Assembly: GCA_012932295.1 (NCBI GenBank)
Contig: JAAONU010000006.1
Coordinates: 22,695,929-22,759,928, forward strand
Length of the DNA stretch: 64,000 bases
Direction of reading: 5' to 3'
From: Cyclina sinensis
Taxonomy: Eukaryota > Mollusca > Bivalvia > Venerida > Veneridae
Notes under the pieces: generated by a model
The model's input: only the letters and a program-made list of their open reading frames with translations
The model's database searches: none
Told to the model about the DNA's origin: nothing
Shown here: positions 36,146 through 48,141 of the stretch, one piece after another
How positions within the stretch are numbered: the first letter of the stretch is position 1
Layout: each line of letters opens with the position of its first letter
Position numbers and translations under genes: made by a program

Positions 36146-37540
36146 TTAAATTCTTTCTTGAAAAGCACAGTATAAGAAATTTGCCAAGCTGTTTAATATT
36201 TTATTATTCTTGCTTGTCATGAGCACTTCAAATTTTTGCACTGTAGGCCATCTACAAAAATACGGTTTAAAAAATCTTTTACGCAAGTTATAGTATTTTG
36301 GACACACTAGTAGTAGGTGATATTCATTCTCTATCACATTCATAGAGCAATTTCTACATTTCCTATTTTCTCTGGGAATATTATCGTGCCTACCAGTTTC
36401 TATAGCTAAGTTATGAGATGACAATCGAAACTTAGTTAATGAAATTCTGTATTTATTTGTGTTAATAACATTTAAGTACTTTTCCTGTTCAAATTCATGT
36501 TTGATTAAACTTAAGGATGATAATCTGCCAGAGTTATTAATTCTCGAATACCAATTTTGTTTGTATATGTCAAGAATTCTCAGTTTTATCACTTCAATAT
36601 TTATAGTACTTACATTTTGCTGGAGCCATATATCAGACATACCTATTTGATTTAGTATAGATTTAACATGAAAAGCCCAATTATTACCATTATAAGAAAT
36701 ATCGTTATCTGCGTCTGCTTTAAGCATATTATAGGTTTTCTTAAGAATACAATCATTACTAAGTTTTAGGAGTTTTAGCCAGTACTTCATAATTATTATT
36801 TTTCTATGTATTGCCATTGGATATCGACCTAGTTCTCCATAAATTCCGTCCAAGTTTGTAGATTTTCTGACACACAGTATCTTTCTAAGAAATTTACAAT
36901 GGATTATTTCAATATTTTTACATTCATTATATCCGAACACTTCTGCGCCATAGTTCAGTATTGATCCTACTAGACTGTCAAACAGTTTACATTTGTCGTT
37001 TGTTTTTAATTCTAACTGATTATATACTACAAATAGGTTGTGTAATGCAAACAACGAATGCTGAGCAAGATGCTTTTGTGTACGGTACCAATTACCATTT
37101 TTAAAGAGATGAATGCCAAGGTATTTAAATGACTTAACAACTTCTAAAATTTGATTATTAAACGTAAAATTATGCATGCTGTGCCTACCCTGTTCAAAAA
37201 TCATAATTTTAGTTTTAGCTGTGTTTACTTTTAAATTCCATGTATTACAATAAAAATTTAAATCGTTAAGCATAGACTGTAGGGCTTCCGGTGAATGGGC
37301 AAACAATGCCGTATCATCCGCGAATAGTAACATGTATAATTTTGTATCATCTAAATTAAAAGTGCCATCAATATTACCATTTATATTATTGATTAAATCA
37401 TTTACGAAGAATAAAAAAAGTAAACTTGAACTGGGATCACCCTGTTTGGCACCGATGTTAGACTCGAAGCTATCTGATAAGGTTCTGTTATATCTCACTG
37501 CAGCTTTTACACAGCTATACATACTTTGAATAGCTTTCAC
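36146..37540 (-). pseudogene. LINE ORF2, 5'-truncated, long open frame
   Basis: 464 codons open on the minus strand. Reverse transcriptase motifs: GAKQGDPSSSLLFLFFVNDL, then LYMLLFADDTALFA (catalytic FADD), LKVNTAKTKIMIF and FKYLGIHL. The C-terminal domain ends in a Cys/His motif CRNCSMNVIENEYHLLLVCP followed by YYNLRKRF, typical of the zinc-knuckle tails of several LINE clades. The frame begins abruptly inside the palm domain, so the endonuclease and first half of the polymerase are missing, the usual 5' truncation on insertion. The open frame suggests a fairly young copy. Clade not fixed. Confidence 0.85.
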
Positions 37541-37919
37541 AAATTAGATAGGCTATTAATTTGTCTCCGCAGGTAATTATATAATTTGTGTTTGTCATGC
37601 AATTGTCATTATAAAAATTATTATAACTGATTCTAAAATGTTATAATCATAGTTACTTTTTTACACATAAAATGAAGCCGAAGGAAGTAATGTATTCAAT
37701 GGTTACGGCTAGATCTTTGATTTAAATCGGTCTATGATCTAATAACGGCAATGTATTAAAATGAAAACATATTTAAAATATATAAAACTTTAACAATATA
37801 CCGCAACACATCAATACTCGATACATCAATAACTAATATCTTTTTATATACAACTTCTAATTTTATTTATAAAAATTGCACAAAAACACCAATTAATCTC
37901 GTCATTAAAGGCGTTTTTC

Positions 37920-38275
37920 ACACCAACTTTATCACTATCTGTCTTAAACATAAGGCTTCTTTGATATATTTTGCAAGATTATACATCAATTTTTTACTTT
38001 GAGATGACGTAAATGCATTTAACTTTTGTATAGTAGACCATGAACATTGACCTATGTGTTTGGTGTTCATAGCTGTTTCCTGAGCAACATAAAATAAAAT
38101 TATCCTCTGACTCTACTGTTTTTTTTTGATTACATATCTTACACAATCTTTTATCTCTTTCTATATAATAATACCTTCCTAATTCTATCTCTAAAGTATG
38201 TGAACATAATCGTAGCTTGTCATATGATATAATATCTAAATATTTTTCAAAAGAAAATTCAGTTTAATATCTGCA
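37920..38275 (-). pseudogene. Older LINE C-terminal fragment
   Basis: Minus-strand frames with breaks give LRLCSHTLEIELGRYYYIER, then CKICNQKK and a Cys-containing end, the same C-terminal arrangement as in the LINE at 36.1-37.5 kb (SSHNLAIETGRHDNIPREN, CRNC). It is a diverged second copy lying just upstream. Confidence 0.55.
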
Positions 38276-38451
38276 ATACGAATTTAATTTTGACGTTGAA
38301 CAACACTTTACCGAACTTACCAACACCCGTTTAAAAACGGAAGCATACAAAAATCACCATAAGCCATTCATTGCAGGGCATGATCAAGCATTTAATTCCA
38401 AGCATGAGTTCAGTAAAACTGAAAAGTATTATACAAAAACTTTGACTTACC

Positions 38452-38540
38452 TCATCTTACTTTCAAAACGACGAAGACTTCGAAAAAAAGGCAATTTTTG
38501 AGACATGAATTGCTGAAATCTGCTTCTTCCATTTCGCGCC
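38452..38540 (-). CDS. Possible first exon inside the 10.9 kb element
   Basis: A minus-strand frame reads GRSRFQQFMSQKLPFFRSL and RRFESKM and meets a strong donor (GAG|GTAAGT) at about 38451. It is a basic, Arg/Phe-rich peptide of unknown family. It may be a 5' exon of the same gene as the exon at 31.7 kb, but the exons between them, if any, are hidden or lost. Just upstream (38585-38690) is a two-copy direct repeat of 'gatcacatg(g)aataaacccacgct'. Confidence 0.25.
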
Positions 38541-38589
38541 CAAAGAAATGATTGGATAGGTGAACACAAGTTATACTTGATTGATGCAA

Positions 38590-38700
38590 TCTGATCACAT
38601 GAAATAAACCCACGCTTCCTTTGATTGGTGGGAATGATCACATGGAATAAACCCACGCTACCTTTGATTGGGGCGATCTGGTCACATGGTATGTGCCTTG
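38590..38700. repeat. Short tandem repeat, ~50 bp unit
   Basis: 'gatcacatgaaataaacccacg' plus 'cttcctttgattgg' is repeated with small changes at about 38593 and 38636, and a third partial copy (ggtcacatgg) follows. Confidence 0.7.
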
Positions 38701-38764
38701 ATACACTGACTGGTACAGTATATTTCATTGCAAATAATAAAATAAAAACGAAGACTTTAAACAT

Positions 38765-39701
38765 CCCTGACTTTGTGTGATGCCTAAATTATGATAATAA
38801 CGGAGTGAACCTCTTTAAATATAAACTGTTAGCTTTTAAAAAGCAGTTATTAATGTATGAATATTGATCATTACCGAAGATCTTATATCTGCTTCTGAAG
38901 TTTTAGCGCGCATAAAGACCGTTCAATAATTGATAAAATGAACGCCGCCATTATAAAGGCCACGTGACTGTCCGCCATTAAAAGGCTGCTTAACTTCGCT
39001 GTGATGCCTAAGTTCCGTAAAACTTTGTATAACTTTAGCACATTTCAAGGTGACATGCTTGTCTTTTATCGCGTGAATTCTGTGACATCATTTTATTGTA
39101 TTATTATTACTTTTCTGTTTGTTTTATTCCTGACTTGAACATATTATTAACTTCAAATACATGAAAGACGGTGAATAAAGACCATTGACTGTTCAAAATT
39201 AAAGATTGAGTTGTGTAAAACACATATAACTGTTCCTTTTCAAAATTGAAAATAGGATTTCAATTATTTGAACACCTCTGAAAGTTTACAAAATGGACAA
39301 AATTAAACATTTCGCTCATCAACCGCATGCTGATGTAGAATGTTAACTAAAAATTGTTTTATTCTATGATACAGTTTCAAACAATACTTGACAATAAAAG
39401 TGCATTATTTAGCGCTTCTATTATTATCACACTCTTTTGTCTTTCGCGGTGTCCTGTGGTGAAGGGATGTGATTACGTAATATGGGGGTGACATACTGGC
39501 TTTGTTTTGATAAGTCACCGTTAATTGTCTTTGTCGGTGTTCCTTGATCAGTCACAGTAAAACACTTAAGTAACAAAATTTGCTCTTGAGAAAATGCCTG
39601 AAGGCTATAAAACATGGTCTTTATTTGTTCCTGATTGTTATATAAAATTTAGCATCTACTGCTGAATAGACCTTTTCTCAAATATTTATTTCTTGCATTT
39701 C

Positions 39702-39744
<43 letters not shown>

Positions 39745-40864
39745 AAAGTATTGATATGTACAGCATTCGAGTTTGTTTTGCAGAAAAAAATAATAGCTTC
39801 AATGCACACGTTTGTAAAATATTGATTTTACAAATAATACGTTTGCTTTTTTTCTCTTCTTATTTTAAATGTTATTGTTGATGATATTTCTTGTACTACG
39901 GAAAACGAAATAATTATGACACCCATGTAACTGTACCGTTTTATACAGATTTCTTTTTAAGATATAAACATGAACTTCTTAAAAGCATTTTTTCGTGAAA
40001 TTTTGATAAAAAAAGAATTAATCTACCGGAGAATATCACAAGAGCTTAATTTAACAGTTCATCAGATTGAGATGTTATCTATGATTCATTTAAGTAAATT
40101 GTAACTGTAAATTGATTATTCGTTCTATATATTAATTGATAATTGATATCTCATAGCAAACAAACTTTTTGTTTATTGTTATAACATACACCAAACTGGT
40201 TAAGCTAGTTAAATGTTATGAAGCTGTTTAACTTTCTGAAGCAAAATTTTAAATGTTGTATTACTGGCTAAAATTTCTTTGCTGTTTATAAGTAATCGTG
40301 TTTCGTCATAGGTGAAAAAGATGTCTAACCATAAACATGACAGTTTAGATAAATTATGTCTTCAGGTTCGATGTAATTTAAGCAAAGGCAAACTAATTAT
40401 TTCAACAGAAATCTAACATATTAGATCAGCCAGCAAAGAAAATTTTAACAAGAGGTACGGTTTAATTAAATTTAGTTAAAAACATGAAAACCCTGCTGTG
40501 AACTATGATCCATATCCGGCTTTAACAATCCAATACTGCAATTTGGTTAAGACAATAAAGCACATCACTGATCATCTTGGAGTTAAAAATTAGAAAATAG
40601 ACACGGGCAGACTAATTAAATTAAGTTGGTTTCATTTAAATTTCGTTTTCAAGTTTGAGACGCCTGCATCGGATTATGATTTATATCCGGCCATAAAATC
40701 AAGAGTGGATTTTAGTATTGACAGACCCCCCGCACCCCCACCCCCAAAAAAAGAAAGAAAAAAGAAAAAAAAAAAGAAAAACATTATTACGAAAAGAAAA
40801 CATTTTGCTATATGAAGATCCTTAGTTTCAACTAGTCATTATAACTCTATATAACTGTAACTGT
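38765..40864. other. Interior of the 10.9 kb element, right part
   Basis: No gene supported. Contains a 38-T homopolymer at 39705-39742 and a C-rich then A-rich tract at 40722-40785. The rest is AT-rich. Confidence 0.45.
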
Positions 40865-41213
40865 GTAACTATGACCGATATTATATTCGTATTTTCAAAT
40901 ATACGGAATGCCGTATTCGAGTAATATACGGACTTGCAAGCACACTCCTGAATTTGTAAGAATACGGAATACCAAATTTTAGTAATATACGGACTTATTT
41001 TGACGTTCCCGTATTTTAGAAAAATACGGACACCGTATATCTAGTTTTCCGTATTTTGTAAGTATACGGAACACCGTATTTTGGTCATATACGGATTTGC
41101 TGAATATACGACACCGTACACCTCCGTATTTTATGTTTTCCGTATTTTTATCCGCATATTAATGATATACGGAATTCCGTACACTCCCGTATATCTACAT
41201 ATTTTTCGCAGTG
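40865..41213 (-). repeat. Right subterminal ATACGG array plus TIR
   Basis: About 350 bp of ATACGG and CCGTATT words (e.g. 40909-40935, 40970-41060, 41090-41190) lead into the terminal ATTTTTCGCAGTG. Mirrors the left end but is shorter. Confidence 0.8.
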
Positions 41214-42049
41214 TTAATCATTAAAAACTATCATGCTCCATTTTAAGAACAAAACATTCAAACTGTTTCCTTTATAGATGTTGGGTTTTTTATCAATTTC
41301 TTCAATTTAGCAATCTAAATTGTATTTTTTTTATAAGCATTAAAGAATTGCTCCGATAAAAGTGGAGCATGCTGTTTGCAGTGATTTTTTTTCATGAATT
41401 CTGATGTGCTCTCATTTGTTAATTAAGAATGCATGGCTCTACAGGTACTTTCCTGTCACTGTTATAAACTAGTCCTTTGAACACAGTTACATTACAAAAA
41501 AAAAAATAAGTGTCTATAAATTTTGCTGTGTACTACAAATCTTTTTGCACTCGAAACAGATAATATTTTTACTTAATTACATAAACATACACTGATTTAT
41601 AAAGAAACTGAAACTTGATATGTCGCTTACCGCTTATCTCAAAACTTGTAAATTATGAACTGTCTAAGAGGAGAGCATATTCTAAAAACGGTAAAAATCC
41701 TTTTTTTCCTCATAGTTATGTCAGAAAATATAAAAACTGGTCAACAGATAAAAAGAAATATTAGTCTATACACGAATGTTTCTCTTTTTTCTTATTTTCA
41801 TAGCAAATTGCTCCACCAGTCACCACCAATCAATACACAATAGTTGGCATCATGGTGAATGAAGAAAAAGCAGAACTTTTAACAGATGATGACCTTACAG
41901 TTTCAGTGTCGTCAGAAATGTTGGCACAGGCTTGTGCCAAACCTGATGAGCCAAATGTGAACTTGGCCACACTGTGTGAGAACGGGCACAAGTGTTTCGA
42001 AATCACATCAAGAGGTGATGAAACACTGAGTATTGTCCACAGAGATTGA

Positions 42050-44237
42050 AACCTGGTAAAGATGATTTTATAATAAATTTCCTTCATATTACAAGATTTG
42101 TAAGATAACATATTGGATGAGACATATACAGTCTTATTGCATGAACTAACATTGTCCAAGCCTTTGGTTTGGAATCGAACAAATCATGATTTAATAAACT
42201 ACATTATTTTTTATAAGACATATCTTATTCTGTTTGGATATTGTTTATGTAATTGAATATCATTTGCCTTTTGGTAGTTGAAAAAATAACATTTTATTTT
42301 CAGTTAACATGTTGCAGGGTTTTCATTATTAACCGATTGACGATCCGAACCATCTGTTAAAATTGATTTATTTTCAGCCTGTATATTAAAGTATCACCTT
42401 TGATCTCTGGCAAAATCGGTTGTTTTCTTTTAAGGATCTGTTGCCTCAGATAAAAATGAAGACCCTGATGCTGAATGTAAGAGTGGTCAAAAAATGTACT
42501 GAATTTAGTATGTGCTGCACAATATTGATGTTACTGCATTTGGTTACCATGTATATAAAATTGTTATTAATAATGAATATTGTTTAATAACATGACAATT
42601 TCATTTCTATTTCAGAACTTCTTGGTACTTAACATGAAATACAAGAGAACTGTAAACACAAACTTACATTAATTTTCAATAAACATCAAACCAGGCAGTG
42701 GAAAGTGCAACCTCATATGACATTTATTGCATGCAACTTTTTAGTGTCTTTTTTTGTTGTAAAAAAACGATCTCAAGTCATTGATATTGCAGTTTTCATT
42801 CTTGCCTTATATTTTAACTTCTCAAGACAAAAGTGGTACTATTATCAAAACCATTTCATCTAGTTTGTTAACATTTTCTTAAAAAATTCTTTTTAATTAA
42901 AATGCACTCGCTTGATATAACTTTTTAACTTTCACTATGTCCTGACATATCTAAAGGCCATATAATCATTAACTTACTGTTAACAAAGTGGTCTTTGTTT
43001 TAAGTCAAGTTATTTTGTCCTGGTTAACCATTACCTTAAAGTTCATTATCTCTGAAAGTGTTACAGATATTCATTCTAACTTTAAAATACTTGCTCAATA
43101 TCGATATATTGCACTGTATCTTAAATGGAAAAAAAAACTACTGACATCTCTATTTCTTTTTGTAAAGATTATTTCCACTCATAAAAAAATGCTTAAGTCT
43201 TAATGGCAGGAAACCTTTGAAACAATATTTACTTTCAACCTTTTAAGTTTAATTTTTCAAATATTTAGAGCATACACTAGTTTACAGGAAAAGTAAACCT
43301 GGAAATAATTTTTAAATATAACATTTTGATATATCTTAATTTTTCCAATCTATGTGAAAGTTGCTCGGACTTCTTTCATATAATGGGCCAGTACTTCTTT
43401 TTGCCATTTTACATTTGTACTTAGACAGAATTATCTTTCTACTTTACTTTCATTATTCATCACGAAGAAATGTCTCTTGTATTATAAATAGAAAAGTTGT
43501 TTATTTTTGTTGTTGTTTTTTGTTTTGTAAAAAATTATGTTGTGCCATTCCATGTTTTACTATGTTTTTAACTTACACTATGAAGCATACTGTTATTTTC
43601 TTAGATCATAGATGTATTAAAATGTATGTTATGTTCTTTCTCTCTTTTGTGCATTCATGTGTAAAATAGTCAAATAACTTTCTTTAATTGCATTGTCTTG
43701 TGATTATTTCTATATTACTGTTTACTGTTTGTGAAGTCTTTATTACAAACTAACCTATGACATTTTGCCAAACAATGATCTATGCTCCCTTATTGTCGCC
43801 GTTCCTGGACGGCGACAGATACAGTTGACCAGATTTGATCATTGTATATCTACACCGTACGATCTAAACTAAACACGAAGATGAAACAGCTTTGAACAAG
43901 CCAATCAGAATGAAGAAAACGGACGATAACATTTCAGAAAGGGGTGCCTCGTCATTCGATTATTTCAGAAAGGGGTGCCTCCTCATTCGCCATGTTGCAG
44001 TCGGGTTACCTGTTATATGGTCTGTATACATTGTAAATACCATTTGTTATTATAAAAATAAAACCAGTCCGTGAGTTCCTGTGGCTGTAAACCTTTAAAG
44101 GTATTCAAAAAAGAAAACAATCAACAATTTTCCTTTTCAATTGTAAAAACTTGATAGAACTTCCCGTACCAAGACAAAATTTTGACAGTAAACCTGTAAA
44201 TAATTTACTTCCGGTTACGTCATTTCTGTTAAAAAAA
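42050..44237. other. Spacer between RPA-like gene 1 and the Helitron
   Basis: AT-rich. Small features only: a hairpin GTCGCCGT-tcctgg-ACGGCGAC at about 43796-43817, and a 31 bp direct duplication (ATTTCAGAAAGGGGTGCCTC) at 43931 and 43962. No gene recognised. Confidence 0.4.
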
Positions 44238-44464
44238 ATGAGCCGTGCTACGTGAAAACCAACATCGTGCGTTTGTGACAAGCATGGATCCAGATTAGCC
44301 TGCGCATCCTCGCAGTCTCATCAGGATCAATGCTGTTCGCTAAAAGCTAGTGGAACATTTATAATGTCTGAAAGCGAACAGCATGGATCCTGGTGAGACT
44401 GTGCGGATCTGGATTGATGCTGGTTGCAAACGCAGATTGTTGGTTTTCACGTGGTGTGGCTCAT
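44238..44464. mobile_element. Foldback MITE, 227 bp
   Basis: Begins ATGAGCCGTGCTACGTGAAA and ends, in reverse complement, ATGAGCCACACCACGTGAAA. The arms continue with AACCAACA and the central parts also pair (GCATGGATCCAG, CTGTTCGCT/AGCGAACAG). No coding capacity. I recall near-identical palindromic repeats with 'gcgaacagcatggatcctg' from bivalve genomes; that recollection was not checked. Confidence 0.8.
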
Positions 44465-44594
44465 ATCATCGTTACTTAATTATGCAGAGACTGGTTTTCA
44501 GTAAAACAATAATCTGTTACAAAATGCTTATGATATTATTATAACTAGGGATCCAGACTGAGAAAGCACGCGAATATTTTCCCGGAGTGAGTCA

Positions 44595-45783
44595 ATGCCT
44601 GGTTCTTTGGCTGTTTGTTTTGATAAGCACCTGGTAAGCGGATTGTTTTCTTTAAACAAAATGTTACGTAAATCTAGAAGCAATACTATAGGTAGCATTC
44701 ACCAAGGTCATGTTGGAAGCAGAGGCTTTCAATGTACAGCAATCGCTTTACTTGCATGTTTGTCTGTACTTTCTCGCAAATGGCCCTCCCCAGATTTATG
44801 GATGCCTCGTGATGTCGATAGATTAGTTGTTAATGGTAGCCAACTCTATGATAACATTTTACAGGAACATGGTATATCAGTGCCCAGGTATTTAGGTCAT
44901 GATGAAATACCAAACCGACTGAATGTGTGGAATAAGTCCATTGGAATTGGAATTAGACATGACCTATTTTATGGCGTTGTTGGGCAGGAAGGGAATAACA
45001 GTGCTCTTAGTATTGATATTGACACAGCTGTTCAGAATGCATTTACAGTATCAGATGCGTTACTTTTCACATCCGGAGAACAGACAATTGCTTTAATTCA
45101 TTTTGAAAATTTTTACTGTGTTTGATTCACATGCTAGAAATGAAAGTGGATATCCTAATCCAAATGGAGCTGCAGTATTATTGAAATTTGACAACATTGA
45201 CCAATTGATGCAGTATATTCATATTCATTATACTGCAAAAGCCTTTAATTTATCCTCCGTCACAACTCTGTCTGTTAACACAAATGAAGAAAGAAACTCT
45301 AGTTCTCCACAAATTAATCTCCAACCAGATTCAGATGTTCCTGTGTTAAGCTTCATGGGTGTTGATTCTTGTTCCGAGAACTTAACTTCAATGGTTGAAC
45401 CAGCAACTGCTAGACAGAGTGCATTAAATGCTGATATAATATCCTTGGATGTTACAGAGACTGGAAATCCCTCTCGATGTTGGTTTGATGATCCTGATAA
45501 TAGGCAGCAAGGTGTTCGGAGTCTGGAAAATCATACATATTGTAAATGTGTTGCACCTGTAAAATGTTTTACAGCTACCCCTTTAAATGATACTCAAAAT
45601 ATTTCGTTCAGTTCAAACCCCGATCAATCTGCTGATAATGACTTTCCTGAGCTTCCAGATTACTGTGTGCCTTCTAGCACAATCAGATGTTTTCTGAATG
45701 AAATATGTGGAGACCGTATTAATACAAATGCGAGAAATAAGTCTTCTGATGTTAACTTTCTAGATCCTAGAAACTGGAAATAG
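44595..45783 (+). pseudogene. Helitron-associated C76-like cysteine peptidase region
   Basis: Two overlapping frames, joined by a one-base shift at about 45105-45120, give one domain. GSIHQGHVGSRGFQCTAIAL holds the likely nucleophile Cys after a Gln, DVDRLVVNGSQLYDNIL follows, and VFDSHARNESGYPNPNGAAV supplies the Asp-x-His. This matches the deubiquitinase-like fold of the C76 peptidase family (best known from large DNA virus tegument proteins) that occurs at the N-terminus of some invertebrate Helitron polyproteins. The tail (45300-45783) is Ser/Asp/Asn-rich with CKCVAPVKCF. A second shift near 45770 leads into the Rep frame. Probably it once formed the front of a single Rep-helicase protein. 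Role: possibly removes ubiquitin-like tags from the transposase or host factors (inference). Confidence 0.6.
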
Positions 45784-48141
45784 GGATGAACCAAACATTA
45801 CTGGCAGGCTTTCACACAATGCTTCTGTTTTACATGTTTCAAATCATTCTTATTGCTACACTAATATACAAGGTGCGAATGCAGATGGTCATTTGATAAA
45901 TATTGACGATGATGTTGTTGACATAAGGGGAAATATCCATCAAGTATATGATGTCAATAATACTGTTAGTTCTAACAGATCCTATATAAACTTTATTGAA
46001 AGCATCCCAATGTTTGTTTTTTGTTCTTGTGACAGATTCCTTTTCAAAGAACAGACCTACCGCTGTCCCATTAGCAATGTCAGTTTACTTTTATCAATTA
46101 ATGATATCCTTTGCTCTTTCTGTTACACAAGCTTGAAAAAGACAGGTTTCTCTTATAGATCACGTGAGGGGAATAGTTTAGATGCAGGACTTGTTCCAAG
46201 ACAACTACAAGACCTCAATTTAATTGAAAAGCGCCTAATAAGTAAACTTAACACATTTTTTAGTTTGCTTATTTTGCCTGGTTTCCCTGTAGGTCAGTTT
46301 GCTGAAAGTGGCTTTGTCATACATTTTGCCAATGATGTACAACATGTAATTAATCACCTTCCACGATGTCTTGATGACTTGGGTTTGGTTTGCTTTCAGT
46401 GTAGTTTGTCTGGTTGTCAAAAGAAACAATTGTATCGCAAAAAGAAAGTCATGGATGCCTTAACTTGGCTTATTGATAATAACATTTTGTATAGGAATGT
46501 GACAGTTGATAATAATGTCGTCTGCAATGACAATTCCACCTCTGGTAAAAGCATGTTTTTAGAATATGGAGCTATTCCCATAGATTATGGATCTGAAACA
46601 GACATGACAACATTACATTGTCACATGCAGTCTCCTGTTCAGTACCTTCAGCTTAAGGATTCAGAAGCATTAGCTTTCCCTTGGTTATTTCCATATGGCG
46701 TAAATGCATATGATGCTGCAAGACGGCAAAAGTTGACCATGTGCCAATATTTTAAAAGTCGATTGTATAATTGGGATTCAAGGTGGCGGAAAGACATTAG
46801 CTACTTGATAAATGCTGTCAATATGATTGAATCAGAACGCTTGTCTCAACTTATTTCAGTTTACATGCGTGTTGGAAAAGATGTTCAAACTGGTGATTTC
46901 TATACTGCGGGTGATCTGCAAAGTCCAGATTACTTTAGTTCTGTCTCGGAAAATTCTTATATGTTTATGAAGACTATAAGAGGAACTGCAGCTTACTGGA
47001 AGAATGTGTTACTTAATTTGTTGGCAATGATAAGAAATATCGGGCCTCCTACATTTTTTGTTACTCTATCGGCCAATGATTACCATTGGCCAGAATTGGC
47101 AATGACTTTACAACAGTGCTCAAGGAGTGATGTCAATCTACAGGATTTACCTTCAAATGTTCAATCTGATCCTTTACTTACATCCATTCATTTTGAGCGT
47201 CGTTGGCGAGCATTATTACGCTTTGTTTTAAATGGTGATAGTCAGCCACTTGGTAAAGTAGTTGACCACTTTGCCAGCGTTGAATTCCAGAACAGGGGAA
47301 GTCCTCATCTACATATATTTTTGTGGATTGAAAATGCACCTACAATATTAACTGCATCTTCTAGTGAACAGATAATAGCTTTCATTGACAAAACAATAAG
47401 CACTGAAATACCTTCAGCTGAAGCTGACCCTGAATTACATGAGCTTGTAACAAAATTGCAAGCACACTCACATCGGCCCTACTGCTTGAGACGAGGTAGA
47501 TGTCGATTTCATTTCCCGTATTGCCCTTGTGAAGAAACTCGCCTATTGAATTGAGTGCAATTAGGAGGAGATAGCAATAAGAAATTTTATGAAACATAAA
47601 GGTCGTGTGATGCAACCATGATAAATGCCTATAACCCTGTAATTCTTCGTCATTGGAAGGCAAATATGGACATCCAGATGATTGGTGGCCCATACGGTGT
47701 TGCAAATTACATTTGCAGTTACAGTTGCAGTTGTAAAGCAGAGTCTGATAGACTTCGCCATGCCCTTTCATAATTAATCTGCTCATTTCACAATCAAAGC
47801 CCACCAAAACCTTTGAGGCAGAGAATTTTTTCTGTAGGAATGTGTGTACTAAAGAACAGAGTTCTATCAGCCCAAGAAGCTGCATATAGACTCAGTGATC
47901 TACATTTTATATACAGTTCACGAGAAGTTATTTACATATCTGCTTAACCACCTTCTAAACAGTTTAAAAGGTTTAAGGACAAGAGACAGATACAGTCTTT
48001 GGCAGCAGACAGTACTGATATTTTTTACAGCAATAGTATAGATGATTATCATGCTAGACCACTTCAACTTGAAACAATAAGCCTATTTACATATGCACAG
48101 AAGTAAAGAAACAAAAATCAACATGCACTCAAACATCTAAC
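45784..48141 (+). pseudogene. Helitron Rep (HUH nuclease) region
   Basis: The frame from about 45790 (DEPNITGRLSHN) continues into 45893-47554. Domains: a Cys-rich segment, the Helitron N-domain (SPVQYLQLKDSEALAFPWLF, TMCQYFKSRLYNWDSRW), then GTAAYWKNVLLNLLAMIRNI, PPTFFVTLSANDYHWPEL, and the HUH nuclease motif FASVEFQNRGSPHLHIFLWI with His-Leu-His. After a stop at 47552 the homology goes on in other frames: INAYNPVILRHWKANMDIQ, VANYICSY, VGMCVLKNRVLSAQEAAYRL, IYSSREVIYIS, IFYSNSIDDYHARPLQLETI. The Rep nicks and joins DNA through a catalytic Tyr during rolling-circle transposition; a clear YxxxY pair was not located. Several stops and shifts between 47555 and 48141 break the gene. Confidence 0.8.

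Larger units (their letters stand above)
30292..41216. mobile_element. 10.9 kb CACTG-ended DNA transposon with ATACGG subterminal arrays
   Basis: TTA at 30292-30294 and at 41214-41216 flank a 10,919 bp segment. The left end reads CACTGCGAAAAATACATC, then ATATACGGAAGTGTACGG; the right end in reverse complement reads CACTGCGAAAAATATGTA, then ATATACGGGAGTGTACGG. Both ends are followed by dense ATACGG/CCGTAT words (30295-30920 and 40870-41213). CACT(A/G) termini, a 3 bp target duplication and short subterminal repeats in both orientations are features of the CACTA (CMC/EnSpm) superfamily; Academ or Chapaev relatives are alternatives. No transposase of that type was recognised inside. The interior has a later Tc1 insertion, LINE fragments and two possible own exons. 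It lies in the last intron of RPA-like gene 1. Confidence 0.8.
27726..42049 (+). pseudogene. RPA1-like OB-fold protein, gene 1 (frameshifted)
   Basis: Four exons: 27726-27918 (LEEVFRDKGTKALKIRIIEE, ending in HFPRIK), 29534-29769, 30026-30241 (TGEIKATLWRDLGVNDIHPG, VELTNCLTNRF) and 41804-42049 (stop TGA). Splice sites are AG/GT and exon phases are 0. The D.TG.I...LWR......I..G..V...N pattern is that of RPA1 DNA-binding OB folds, which coat single-stranded DNA. It has the same two-fold layout as gene 2 at 50.8 kb. Exon 2 has an 8-A run at 29567-29574 that leaves it one base off: GNTVMLRNIGKK joins in phase with LLMVNTDSRV only after a one-base correction. Thus it is either a pseudogene or carries a sequencing indel. 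The 5' exon is not found. The last intron (11.6 kb) holds the CACTG-ended transposon. Confidence 0.7.

Noticed and set aside
43796..43817. Helitron terminal hairpin (GTCGCCGT...ACGGCGAC)
   Set aside because: It lies upstream of the Helitron genes, whereas the 3' hairpin should lie downstream of the helicase; no CTRR or insertion dinucleotide context was seen.
47382..47885. 167-codon minus-strand frame
   Set aside because: Antisense to the Helitron Rep-helicase linker, which shows family motifs on the plus strand.
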